This document shows, one piece after another, positions 17,497-27,382 of a stretch of DNA of 64,000 nucleotides (the first letter of the stretch is position 1; each line of letters starts with the position of its first letter). The stretch is from an uncultured Bacteroidota bacterium (lineage in GTDB: Bacteria; Bacteroidota; Bacteroidia; Chitinophagales; Chitinophagaceae). The notes under the pieces are model-generated. The model did no database searches. It saw only the letters and a program-made list of their open reading frames with translations, and was not told the origin of the DNA. The position numbers and the translations under genes are program-made. The DNA lies in assembly GCA_903927185.1 (NCBI GenBank), contig CAIYLW010000023.1, positions 20,628 to 84,627 on the forward strand, read 5' to 3'.

Positions 17497-20400
17497 ATGA
17501 ATCTAAAAAGATGGGCATTTATAGGGATTCTATTTTGGGCGGGAAATAGTTTGATGGCTCAAGAAACAGACACCACTTTTTCCAAACAATGGATTGAAAT
17601 TGACAGCCTCCTGGGTATTTCACATTTGCCCAAATCTGCACTTGATAAAGTAAATCAGATTTATGTGCTCGCTGAAAAAAAATCTAACAATGTACAAAAG
17701 ATTAAAGCCCTACTTTATCGAACAGCAATTGAAATAAATGTAGCCGAGTATGATATCAATAAAAACATAAGTGCATTTAAATTAGAACTAGGTAAAACAA
17801 ATGACCCAAGTTGCAAGGCTTTAATACATGTTTTAATCGCTAAACAATATCAAAAGTATTTCAATGATCATCGCTGGCAATTATATGATCGATTTAAAAT
17901 TAAAACTCAAAATACTAATGATATTTTAAGCTGGTCGGCTGATGAATTTTTAAAAAATATCGAAGTTGAATATGATTACTCTTTAGCAGATAAAGATTTT
18001 CTTAAAAAAACCAAACTGAATACGTTCAGAGCTATTTTATGGAAAGGAAATGCAGAACACTTAAGACCTACTTTATATGATGTAATTGCACAAGATGCAT
18101 TAGACTATTTTAAAACTGGACAGGAATCCAGAACAAATGCAAAAAACAGCTTTACAATTCAACAACAAACCTCACTAGGAACTTATGCTGAATTTGCTGC
18201 GCTCAAACTTATTAGCAACGACAGTAATGCGCATACATTTAGAGCACTTCAATTATTTCAAGACCTTACTTTATTTCATATTAACGATGCACAAAAAGAT
18301 GCATTAATAGATCTAGATATTGATAGAATCAATTGGGTTTATCAACAAGTTTTATTTGAAAATAAACAACAATTAAAGGAAAAGGCATTAACCGCAATTA
18401 CAACAGATTTCGAAAGCAATGCAGCTGTATACGCATGGCTGCAATTGGCTAAGGACAAAAGTTTATTAGCTGCGACCTATCAACCATTTCAAGACAGTAG
18501 TGAAAGATGGCAATATATTGCAGCTATTAAAATAATTGATGCTGCCAATAAAAAATTTAAGGATAATAATCCAGTCAGGAACGAATTAGAAAATTTAAAA
18601 CAGCGTATTCTACTAAAAGACGTAAGTATACATTCCGAAAAAATAGAAATCCCTAATAAACCAATTAAAGTATTGGTAGAATACAAAAATGTGGATACAC
18701 TATACCTTAGAATTTTAGCATTGCCACTGGAGTTTACTAAAACAAATGACCAAGCCCAGTTACTTATCCAAAAGCTTTGTGATAAAAAGGAATTTCAATC
18801 AAGCGAGCAATGGCTTCCTGTAACAAATGATTATCAAAACCATTTTGTAGAAATAAAATTAGATCCTTTAACTCAAGGTGAATATGTATTGTTGTCTTCT
18901 ACTGGAAAGGATTTCAATCCTGCTAGGGATATTATCAATTATCAATCATTTCAAGTTTCAAATATCAGCCTTGTTCAAAACAAGAGTGATTTTTTTGTAC
19001 TGAGTAGAGAAACCGGAAAACCTATTTCAAAAGCAAACATCACTATTCTTAGTAGGCCTTCAAACTCTCAAAGCAAAGAATGGGATAATGAGGGTGTAAG
19101 AATCACTGATGAAAATGGATATGTAAAAATGGATGGTCAAAAAAGCAATAGATATTATTCATTTATCATTGAAAGCAAAAAAGAAAAATTTAGAACTATC
19201 GACCCCACATGGTTTGAAAATGAGCAAAACCCAAACAAACTCTATGATTCTATACATTTCGAAAAGAGAAATCAAAGAACTTTCTTTTTTACAGACAGAT
19301 CCATTTATCGGCCTGGGCAAATCGTATATTTCAAAGCCATCATCTCTACCATTGATTTTAATAACCAAAAAAGTAAACTCCTAGCACAAACTAATGCAAC
19401 AGTATTTTTGAGAGACGTAAATTATCGCATCATAGATTCATTAAAATTTACAAGTAATGATTACGGATCTTATCATGGAAAATTTACGTTGCCTGAAAAA
19501 ATACTCACTGGTAATTTTTCGCTAACAGTTAAAAATGGTGAAACAGGCAATACTAATTTCTCTGTGGAAGCTTATAAACGCCCAACCTATTCTATACAAT
19601 TTGAAAAAATTGCAAAGGCTTATCAACTCAATGATACCATTGAATTAAAAGGAATTGCAAAAGCATTTGCAGGGAATTTTATCACTGGCTCCAAACTAAC
19701 TTATCATGTTGTTAGAAATGCCAGGTTATTAAATCCTTACTTTAGAAATCGAATGTTTTCCAATAATCAATCACAGGAAATTGCTCAGGGCACTATTCAA
19801 ACAGATGATAAAGGTGCATTTACTATTCGATTTAAAGCAGTACCTGACTTAACAAAAGATGCCAGCTCAAAACCTGTGTTTGATTTTTCCATTGATGCTG
19901 CCATAACAGATGCCTCAGGAGAAACCAGAACTGCTAATAAACAAATTAGCTGCGCATATCAAGCACTTATATTAGAAGTCAATTATCCTCAAATTACAAA
20001 TGGCAGAAAGGATATCAAGATTGAAATGGGTTGTACAAATTTGAACGCAGAAAAAGTGGCTACGATCATTGATGTAAAAATTTCTGAATTAACTGGTCCA
20101 GATAGAATTTTGAAAGATCGGAATTGGTCAAAACCAGACCAATTCATCATGAGTAAAGACGCGTTCATAAAAGACTTTCCCTATGACATCTTTGATAATG
20201 AAAATGAGATCAGTAATTACCCAATTGTAAAAACAAGTTTAACAGCTACCATTGATACAAAGAATCAAAGTGAATTGGTAATTGAAGGGGGAAACCTTAA
20301 AGTGGGGTATTATCAAATCGAAGCCACTGCAAAAGACAGCTTAGGGAATCAGGAAATTCACAAAAGTTATTTACAGGTTTTTGATCCTTCAAGCAATGCA

Positions 20401-23400
20401 GTTGCAAATGGAAACATAAACCTGTTCTATGCTAATGATCAACCAATGGAGCCAGGTGAGAATGATACCATCTATTCTGGAACCATCGCAAAGGACTTAT
20501 TTGTTATTCGACATATACAAAAAGAAAATGGAGCATTTCAATTCATCAATAGAAAAAAAGGAATTGAACCATACATCTATTCTGCCACAGAAAAAGATAG
20601 GGGCGGTATTTTTATAGAAGAACTTTTTGTTTTTCAAAATAGAATATTCATTAATAGTATTTCAAAAAGAGTGCCTTTCACAAATAAAGAATTACAAATA
20701 AAGTATCAGAGTTTCCGTGATAAAACCGAACCAGGATCGAAAGAAAAATGGACAGTTTCTATTTCAGGAAAAAAAGGAGAAAAAGTTGCCGCCGAATTAT
20801 TGACATCTATGTATGATGCTTCTTTAGATGAATTTAAATTCCAGCAATGGTATCAGCCAAATTGGTGGAATGAAAAATACCGAACTGATTATTGGAAATA
20901 TAATTTTAGTGCAATTATTTCTGAGCAAAATTATATTACTCAATATATATGGAAGGAAGATACCGCTATTGAGTATGATAGAATTCGTGATGATTTTGGG
21001 ATACTCCAGGGGTATGAAAACGATTCACAAATAGGGCATCCTATGATGCCAATGAATTCCGTTGCTTCACCAGCCTCAGGTAAAAAACAAGAAGACCAAA
21101 ATAAAGAAGTTCATTCCCGTATATCTCCATTAAAACAAAATTCTAAAGAATCCATCGAAACCATCATTCGAAAAGATTTTAACGAAACTGCATTTTTCTT
21201 TCCTCAATTAACAGCGGATAGTTCTGGTAATTTTCAATTCAACTTTACCATGCCTGATGCAGTTACCAAGTGGAAGTGGATGAGTTTTGCCCATACAAAG
21301 GATTTGTCTGCTGGCGTTCAAACAGCAGAAATTCAAACGCAGAAAACATTGATGGTTCAAACCAATGCAACCAGGTTTATGCGGGAAGGCGACAAGATGG
21401 AGTTCAGCACACGAATCGCCAATTTGAGTGATAAAGAATTAACTGGTCAGATTACACTTGAATTAATTGATGCTTCAACTAACACATCAGTGGATGGTTG
21501 GTTTCAGAATATTTTTCCAACCCAATATTTCACAGTTGGACCAAAACAAACAGAAGCGATTAAGTTTCCAATACAAATTCCCTTCAGTTATAATAAACCA
21601 TTGATTTGGCGGGTAGTTGCAAAATCTGGCAACTATAGTGATGGAGAAGAAAATATGTTGGCTGTATTAAGTAATCGTGCTTTAATAACAGAGAGCCTTC
21701 CAATATTAGTGCTTGGAGACACTACTCAGCAATTTCATTTCGATAAATTATTGCATCAAAACAGCGGCAGTTTAAGCAATGAATCATTAACTGTAGAATT
21801 TAGCAGCAATCCGATCTGGTATGCAGTTCAGGCACTTCCATATTTAAAACAGGGAATGGACAATTGTGCTGAAGCAATCTTTAATAAAATATATGCAAAC
21901 AGTATTGCAGCATACCTCGTATATAAAAATCCGATTATTAAAACCTGGTTCGAAAAAAGCAAAAAAGATACTGCATCCATATTATCGAATCTTCAAAAGA
22001 ACCAGCAACTAAAACAAGTATTATTAGAAGAAACGCCTTGGGTATTGGCAGCAAATACTGAAGGGGAAAGAAAAAAGAATTTATCAGAATTGTTCGACTT
22101 ATTAAAATTGGGCGAATCCAATCAATCGTCCTTGGAGAAATTGCAAGAGTTACAATTGCCGAATGGAGCATTTAGCTGGTTCAAAGGAGGTTATGAAGAT
22201 CCATATATCACCACTTATATTTTAACTGGAATTGGAAGACTAAAAAGATTGGGGGCTATTACACCGGATATGGCTATTCGCTTCAAACCAATGATCGTTA
22301 AAGCAATACAATTTACTGATGATTATATAAATACCGAGTATCAATTTGCATTCAGTCATGGTATTGATCCAAAACTAAAATACATAAATGAAAGCCAAAT
22401 TCAGTGGCTCTACATGCGAAGTTTTTATGGAGATATTGCAATGAATTCAACAACAGCTTCCGATTTTTATTTTAAACAAAGCAAATTGTATTGGAATCAA
22501 TTTTCGGTTTATTATAAATCGTTAATTGGACTGATTCAATTAAGAAATAAAGAAGAAATATTTGTTGGCAAAACTATACTTCCTTCCATATTTGAAAATG
22601 CAATAGTTGATAAACAAAAGGGCATGTATTGGAAACAAACAGCCAGGGACTGGTATAACGCTTCAATTGAAACCGCCTCGATGGTTATTGAATTAGTATC
22701 CGAATACAATCAACAGAACAATTCAGCTGAGAGGATAAAAGCAATTGATGCAATTAAAACCTGGTTAATTTTAAATAAGCAAACCAATAACTGGAAAACC
22801 AGTATTAAAACTGCGAATGCCTGTTATGCGCTATTACTCAATGGCTCAAATTGGCTACAACAAGAAAAAACTGTTCAGATAGCATTAGGAAATACTGTGA
22901 TTAATAGCCGTAATGTAAAAACAGAACTTGGAACTGGTTATTTCGAAAAAAGAATTGACGGGTCAAAAGTTGAATCTGAAATGGGTGAAATTAAAGTAAC
23001 TACCAAAACAGTAAATAGTGGCAACCAAAAAAACAATCAACCCGCCTGGGGTGCTGTTTACTGGCAGTACTTTGAAGATCTTGATAAAATCACAGAAGCT
23101 GCATCTCCCTTGAATATTCAAAAACAATTAATGATCGAAAAAATAATAGATAAGGGAAAAGAATTGGTGGAAGTTGATCTGAATAATCCATTAAAAGTAG
23201 GCGACAAAGTAGTATTTCGATTGATCATCAAAACAGATCGTGAAATGGAATATCTGCATTTAAAAGATCTGCGAGCAGCTGGGATGGAACCAGTAAATGT
23301 ATTGAGTGGTTACAAATGGCAGGATGGAATGGGTTATTATGAAAACACCACAGATATTAGTAGTAACTTTTTTATTAATCATTTGAATAAGGGAACATAT

Positions 23401-23529
23401 GTTTTTGAATATCCTGTTTACATCACACATACAGGAAATTTTTCTGTGGGTCTTGCCAGCATTCAGTGTATGTACGCACCTGAATTTAGTAGTCATTCAG
23501 AAGGAATAAGAATCAATGTGGCTGAATAA
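17497..23529 (+). CDS. Alpha-2-macroglobulin family protein
   Basis: A 2010-residue exported protein (signal peptide to about residue 21, LMAQ). A helical N-terminal third is followed by MG domains, including an MG2-like segment TDRSIYRPGQIVYFKAI near residue 601, the central A2M segment (FFFPQLTADSSGNFQFNFTMPDAVTKWKW near residue 1230, only partly quoted by family convention), and a C-terminal thioester-domain-like helical barrel. At the thioester position the sequence is CAEA (residues 1457-1460), so the Gln of the CxEQ motif is missing and no thioester should form. Bacterial members are periplasmic or surface protease traps. No pbpC, the usual partner in proteobacteria, is adjacent; the next gene starts only 30 bp on. 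Confidence 0.88.
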   Translation: MNLKRWAFIGILFWAGNSLMAQETDTTFSKQWIEIDSLLGISHLPKSALDKVNQIYVLAEKKSNNVQKIKALLYRTAIEINVAEYDINKNISAFKLELGKTNDPSCKALIHVLIAKQYQKYFNDHRWQLYDRFKIKTQNTNDILSWSADEFLKNIEVEYDYSLADKDFLKKTKLNTFRAILWKGNAEHLRPTLYDVIAQDALDYFKTGQESRTNAKNSFTIQQQTSLGTYAEFAALKLISNDSNAHTFRALQLFQDLTLFHINDAQKDALIDLDIDRINWVYQQVLFENKQQLKEKALTAITTDFESNAAVYAWLQLAKDKSLLAATYQPFQDSSERWQYIAAIKIIDAANKKFKDNNPVRNELENLKQRILLKDVSIHSEKIEIPNKPIKVLVEYKNVDTLYLRILALPLEFTKTNDQAQLLIQKLCDKKEFQSSEQWLPVTNDYQNHFVEIKLDPLTQGEYVLLSSTGKDFNPARDIINYQSFQVSNISLVQNKSDFFVLSRETGKPISKANITILSRPSNSQSKEWDNEGVRITDENGYVKMDGQKSNRYYSFIIESKKEKFRTIDPTWFENEQNPNKLYDSIHFEKRNQRTFFFTDRSIYRPGQIVYFKAIISTIDFNNQKSKLLAQTNATVFLRDVNYRIIDSLKFTSNDYGSYHGKFTLPEKILTGNFSLTVKNGETGNTNFSVEAYKRPTYSIQFEKIAKAYQLNDTIELKGIAKAFAGNFITGSKLTYHVVRNARLLNPYFRNRMFSNNQSQEIAQGTIQTDDKGAFTIRFKAVPDLTKDASSKPVFDFSIDAAITDASGETRTANKQISCAYQALILEVNYPQITNGRKDIKIEMGCTNLNAEKVATIIDVKISELTGPDRILKDRNWSKPDQFIMSKDAFIKDFPYDIFDNENEISNYPIVKTSLTATIDTKNQSELVIEGGNLKVGYYQIEATAKDSLGNQEIHKSYLQVFDPSSNAVANGNINLFYANDQPMEPGENDTIYSGTIAKDLFVIRHIQKENGAFQFINRKKGIEPYIYSATEKDRGGIFIEELFVFQNRIFINSISKRVPFTNKELQIKYQSFRDKTEPGSKEKWTVSISGKKGEKVAAELLTSMYDASLDEFKFQQWYQPNWWNEKYRTDYWKYNFSAIISEQNYITQYIWKEDTAIEYDRIRDDFGILQGYENDSQIGHPMMPMNSVASPASGKKQEDQNKEVHSRISPLKQNSKESIETIIRKDFNETAFFFPQLTADSSGNFQFNFTMPDAVTKWKWMSFAHTKDLSAGVQTAEIQTQKTLMVQTNATRFMREGDKMEFSTRIANLSDKELTGQITLELIDASTNTSVDGWFQNIFPTQYFTVGPKQTEAIKFPIQIPFSYNKPLIWRVVAKSGNYSDGEENMLAVLSNRALITESLPILVLGDTTQQFHFDKLLHQNSGSLSNESLTVEFSSNPIWYAVQALPYLKQGMDNCAEAIFNKIYANSIAAYLVYKNPIIKTWFEKSKKDTASILSNLQKNQQLKQVLLEETPWVLAANTEGERKKNLSELFDLLKLGESNQSSLEKLQELQLPNGAFSWFKGGYEDPYITTYILTGIGRLKRLGAITPDMAIRFKPMIVKAIQFTDDYINTEYQFAFSHGIDPKLKYINESQIQWLYMRSFYGDIAMNSTTASDFYFKQSKLYWNQFSVYYKSLIGLIQLRNKEEIFVGKTILPSIFENAIVDKQKGMYWKQTARDWYNASIETASMVIELVSEYNQQNNSAERIKAIDAIKTWLILNKQTNNWKTSIKTANACYALLLNGSNWLQQEKTVQIALGNTVINSRNVKTELGTGYFEKRIDGSKVESEMGEIKVTTKTVNSGNQKNNQPAWGAVYWQYFEDLDKITEAASPLNIQKQLMIEKIIDKGKELVEVDLNNPLKVGDKVVFRLIIKTDREMEYLHLKDLRAAGMEPVNVLSGYKWQDGMGYYENTTDISSNFFINHLNKGTYVFEYPVYITHTGNFSVGLASIQCMYAPEFSSHSEGIRINVAE

Positions 23530-23559
23530 AGTTTATATTCATTATTCAATTCCCACAAA

Positions 23560-24423
23560 TTGATTCGAAAATCAACCATTCAGCTTTTACGTATTCCGTT
23601 TAGCTTTTTTTTAATGCCGGTATACTGGTTTGCTTTAAGCATAACCTCCCAAATCAATTTGCCGAAGGCCATTTTGGTTTTCATTTTATTGCATGCTATA
23701 CTTTACCCATCAAGCAATGGATATAATAGTTATAATGATAGGGATACAGAAAGCATCGGTGGCGTTGCCAATCCCATGCTGCCTACAAAACAATTGTATT
23801 ACATAACATTAGTATTGGACATCATTGGATTTATTCTGTCATTTTACATTAGTACTGTCTTTGCAGGTTGTTTTCTATTTTTTATTATTTGTTCCAGGTT
23901 ATATAGTTGGCGTGGCTTACGTTTAAAGAAATACCCTGTTCTTGGTTATCTATTGGTAATTAGCAATCAAGGCTCATTAGTTTTTTTTGCCATTGCACAT
24001 GGGGTTAGTAGTAATCTTACCATGGAAGTCCCTTTATTACTAATTGGTGCTGCAGGATTATTAATTGGAGGTTTCTACCCCATCACTCAAATCTACCAAC
24101 ACATTCAAGATCGAAAAGATGGTGTTATAACCATTTCCATATTATTGGGAAAAAGAGGTACATTTTTATTCTGTGCAATTCTTTATTTATTAGCATTTCT
24201 TTGCCTCTTCATGCATTTTCAAACACAAAATGAGCTGACAAATTTTTGGATTATTCAACTTTTTTTCATTCCAGTGGTTCTATATTTTGTGAGTTGGGCG
24301 CTGAAAGTCTGGAAAGATCCAGATCAGGCTGATTTCAAAAATACGATGCGTATGATTTGGTTAGCAAGTACTTGCACGAATCTGGCATTTTTCACCTTAT
24401 TAATATTGAACCATTTTGGCTGA
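23560..24423 (+). CDS. UbiA-family prenyltransferase
   Basis: A 287-residue integral membrane protein with about eight or nine hydrophobic segments. It has both aspartate-rich motifs of UbiA prenyltransferases: NGYNSYNDRDTE (residues 53-64) and QDRKDG near residue 184, which bind the prenyl diphosphate through Mg2+. These enzymes attach an isoprenoid chain to an aromatic acceptor. The start is TTG at 23560; the only internal ATG (residue 19) would cut the first helix. The stop overlaps the start of the type III polyketide synthase, so the two are translationally coupled, and the acceptor is probably that enzyme's phenolic product. It could instead serve quinone or haem O synthesis, but the context argues against this. 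Confidence 0.85.
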   Translation: MIRKSTIQLLRIPFSFFLMPVYWFALSITSQINLPKAILVFILLHAILYPSSNGYNSYNDRDTESIGGVANPMLPTKQLYYITLVLDIIGFILSFYISTVFAGCFLFFIICSRLYSWRGLRLKKYPVLGYLLVISNQGSLVFFAIAHGVSSNLTMEVPLLLIGAAGLLIGGFYPITQIYQHIQDRKDGVITISILLGKRGTFLFCAILYLLAFLCLFMHFQTQNELTNFWIIQLFFIPVVLYFVSWALKVWKDPDQADFKNTMRMIWLASTCTNLAFFTLLILNHFG

Positions 24424-25501
24424 TATCGTATCTATAGCAACTGCATCTCCCCCATTTGCACACAAACAAGTGGACATTCTGCAATACATGCAAAAAGCCT
24501 ATCAGTTAGAAGCTGATGAAAAAAGGAAACTGACTTTTCTTTATCACCATAGTGGCATCGAAACAAGACATTCTGCTATCCCAGATTATGGAGACACAAA
24601 TGCTAACTGGAATTTTTTACCAAAGAACAACCAAGACGCTTTTCCTTCTATTGAGCATCGAATGGAATTGTATAAAAAAAATGCTTCCCTATTATCTATT
24701 GAGGCTATTAAGAAATGTATAGGATCACATATTAATAGCGATCAAATTACTCATTTGATAACAATAAGTTGTACAGGAATGAGCGCCCCAGGATTAGATT
24801 TAGAAATCATGGAAGCAATGCAACTATCACCTTCCCTTTTTAGGACTTCCATTAATTTTATGGGATGTTATGCTGCCATACATGGATTGAAAATGGCAAA
24901 ATTTATTTGTGACAGTGAACCAGATGCACAAGTGGTAATAGTAGCAACAGAATTATGTACCATACATTTTCAAAAAGAGTATACACTTGAAAATGCATCG
25001 AGTAGTCTTTTATTTGCAGATGGATCTGCAGCAGTTTTGGTAAGTAATAATAGAACCAGCACAAAGGCGCTACAGATAGAAAGCTTTCATTCTCAAGTTG
25101 CATTTCAGGGAAAAACTGATATGGCATGGGAAATTAGTAGTAAAGGTTTTTTAATGACATTAAGTAGCTATATCCCCCAAATCATCAAAGAAGATATTGA
25201 TTTACTCATTACTGCAGCATTGGCGAAAAAAGAATTAACGGTAGCTGATATCCCTTATTGGTGCATCCATCCTGGTGGCAAAAAAATTGTTGATGTCATA
25301 GAACAAAAACTATCGTTAACAAAATCACATACAAAATTTGCAAGAAAAATATTAGCAGAAAATGGAAACATGTCCTCTCCTACGATTCTTTTTGTTTTAA
25401 AAGAAATCATGGACAGTGCAATCGAATCAGGCGAGAATATATTTGGTATTGCATTTGGACCAGGACTAACTATGGAAACCTTCCTTTGCAAAAAGAAATA
25501 A
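24416..25501 (+). CDS. Type III polyketide synthase (chalcone/stilbene synthase family)
   Basis: A 361-residue homodimeric ketosynthase that extends an acyl-CoA starter with malonyl-CoA to give a pyrone, resorcinol or phloroglucinol. The catalytic triad is complete: Cys151 in NFMGCYAA, His285 in WCIHPGGKK and Asn318 in NGNMSSPT. The TTG at 24416 is the start because it keeps the first strand (ADIVSIATASPP); the next ATG is 24 codons later. It overlaps the UbiA gene by 8 bp. Immediate neighbours are a methyltransferase and an FAD oxidoreductase, the same enzyme types that tailor phenolic lipids in actinobacterial srs-like clusters. Starter and product cannot be read from sequence. Confidence 0.93.
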   Translation: MADIVSIATASPPFAHKQVDILQYMQKAYQLEADEKRKLTFLYHHSGIETRHSAIPDYGDTNANWNFLPKNNQDAFPSIEHRMELYKKNASLLSIEAIKKCIGSHINSDQITHLITISCTGMSAPGLDLEIMEAMQLSPSLFRTSINFMGCYAAIHGLKMAKFICDSEPDAQVVIVATELCTIHFQKEYTLENASSSLLFADGSAAVLVSNNRTSTKALQIESFHSQVAFQGKTDMAWEISSKGFLMTLSSYIPQIIKEDIDLLITAALAKKELTVADIPYWCIHPGGKKIVDVIEQKLSLTKSHTKFARKILAENGNMSSPTILFVLKEIMDSAIESGENIFGIAFGPGLTMETFLCKKK

Positions 25502-25512
25502 TTTTATTTGAA

Positions 25513-26211
25513 ATGAATTTTAAAATCAGATCATATCAAAAGGAATTACTCGACGGTGAAGGAATTCCTTTTGCGGATATTGCTCAAACCATGCGGGAGC
25601 TGAATACCATTAATACATTATTGGGTGGCCATGCCATTACTTTAGATGGGTTTAAACAGTTAGCCAAAGACAAAAAAGAAATTACGGTATGTGAAATTGG
25701 TTGTGGTGGTGGTGATAATTTAGTAGCTATTGTTAAATATTGTGAAGCTCACAAAATTAAGATTCATTGTATTGGTATTGATTATAATAATGAATGCATT
25801 GTTTTTGCTAAACAAAATGAATACTTGAAAGCAAATACCGATTTTATCTGTAGCGATTATTCTAAAGTTTATTTTGAAAACAAACCAGATATTATTTTCT
25901 CCAGTTTATTTTGTCACCATTTTACAGATGAAGCATTAGTTTTTCAACTAAATTGGATGAAAGAAAATGCTGAGAAAGGTTTTTTCATCAATGACTTACA
26001 AAGGCATTGGTTGGCTTATTATTTAATAAAAATATTGACAAATGTATTTTCAAAATCCTATTTAGTTAAAAACGATGCCTGCTTAAGTGTTGCCCGTGGT
26101 TTTATTAAATCTGATTGGAAAAATTTTTTCTCGATATATGGTATTGAAAATTATAAAATTAGATGGAAATGGGCTTTTCGTTATTTGATAGTAAAAGAAC
26201 AGGGACTTTAA
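25513..26211 (+). CDS. SAM-dependent methyltransferase of the type III PKS operon
   Basis: A 232-residue class I methyltransferase with the SAM-binding motif CEIGCGGGDN near residues 58-67 and an acidic second strand (GIDYNN). The frame opens at a TTG inside the polyketide synthase gene (25486), but the ATG at 25513 (MNFKIRSYQKELLDG) is a better start. It ends directly against the ATG of the FAD oxidoreductase. It likely methylates the polyketide-derived aromatic ring or a hydroxyl on it; the exact substrate is unknown. Confidence 0.88.
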   Translation: MNFKIRSYQKELLDGEGIPFADIAQTMRELNTINTLLGGHAITLDGFKQLAKDKKEITVCEIGCGGGDNLVAIVKYCEAHKIKIHCIGIDYNNECIVFAKQNEYLKANTDFICSDYSKVYFENKPDIIFSSLFCHHFTDEALVFQLNWMKENAEKGFFINDLQRHWLAYYLIKILTNVFSKSYLVKNDACLSVARGFIKSDWKNFFSIYGIENYKIRWKWAFRYLIVKEQGL

Positions 26212-27345
26212 ATGAAAGTAGAATTTGATATCGCAATTATTGGAGGAGGCCTCGCAGGATTAAGTCTTTCCATTCAATGTGCAGATGCTGGATATAAAAC
26301 AATATTATTCGAAAAAGAAACCTACCCATTTCATAAAGTTTGTGGTGAATATATTAGCAATGAATCCCTTCCTTTTTTAGAAAAATTAGGCGTGCCAATA
26401 TCAACCTGGGGACTTCCAAACATTAATGAATTAAAAATATCCGCCCAAAATGGAAGGTCTTACCAATTTTCACTTCCTCTTGGAGGCTTTGGAATTAGCC
26501 GGTATAAACTAGATGAATATTTATATCGCATTGCAAGAGATAAAGGAGTCACATTTTTTACAGGAACCAAAGTGCAGGATCTGGTTTTTAAAACAAATGG
26601 ATTCGAAATTATAACAGACAATGGCAGTTATAACAGCAGGATAGCTGCGGGTAGTTTTGGCAAAAAGAGTAATCTGGATATTCATTTATCTCGACCTTTT
26701 GCAAAAGCGAAACCCAATGCTTTAAATAATTTTATTGGCGTTAAATACCATATTCGATACCCACATCCTAGAAATCAAATTGCTTTACACAACTTTGATA
26801 ACGGCTATTGTGGTATTGAAGAAATAGAAAATGGAGATTGTTGTTTGTGCTATTTAACTACAGCAGAAAACTTAAGGAAATCAGGGAATACCATTCCTGA
26901 AATGGAGGAGCAAATTTTATGGAAAAATCCTTTTTTAAAAGATATTTTTAACAACGCAGAATTTATTTATAAAAAGCCGCTGACAATTTCACAGATAAGT
27001 TTTCAAAAGAAATCGCAAATAGAGGAACATATGTTATGTGTTGGAGATGCAGCTGGCATGATCACACCTTTATGTGGTAACGGAATGAGCATGGCTTTGC
27101 ATGGCAGCAAAATTGCTTTTCAAAATATTGATTACTATTTCAAGAACGGACAAAATCGCTCCGTCTTAGAATCGAACTATGAGCTGCAATGGAAAAAACA
27201 ATTTGCAAAAAGGGTTTTTGTTGGCAGAACAATTCAACGTCTTTTTGGAAAGGATTATGTGACAAATCTTTTTTTACAATTCATGCAATATTTTCCTAGT
27301 CTATCCAGAAAATTAATCAACACTACACACGGTAAGCCATTCTAA
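26212..27345 (+). CDS. FAD-dependent oxidoreductase/monooxygenase of the type III PKS operon
   Basis: A 377-residue flavoprotein of the geranylgeranyl-reductase/aromatic-hydroxylase superfamily. The N-terminal FAD motif IIGGGLAGLS lies at residues 9-18, KVCGEYIS near residue 44 resembles the CGE segment of geranylgeranyl-reductase-like proteins, and the second FAD motif GDAAGMITPLCGNG starts at residue 278. It starts on the base after the methyltransferase stop, so it belongs to the same transcript. Two roles fit: hydroxylating the aromatic ring to a quinone precursor, or reducing the prenyl chain. The sequence does not decide between them. Confidence 0.87.
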   Translation: MKVEFDIAIIGGGLAGLSLSIQCADAGYKTILFEKETYPFHKVCGEYISNESLPFLEKLGVPISTWGLPNINELKISAQNGRSYQFSLPLGGFGISRYKLDEYLYRIARDKGVTFFTGTKVQDLVFKTNGFEIITDNGSYNSRIAAGSFGKKSNLDIHLSRPFAKAKPNALNNFIGVKYHIRYPHPRNQIALHNFDNGYCGIEEIENGDCCLCYLTTAENLRKSGNTIPEMEEQILWKNPFLKDIFNNAEFIYKKPLTISQISFQKKSQIEEHMLCVGDAAGMITPLCGNGMSMALHGSKIAFQNIDYYFKNGQNRSVLESNYELQWKKQFAKRVFVGRTIQRLFGKDYVTNLFLQFMQYFPSLSRKLINTTHGKPF

Positions 27346-27382
27346 TTCTTAAGATTCAGATTTATTGTCGAATTTCGCAAAC

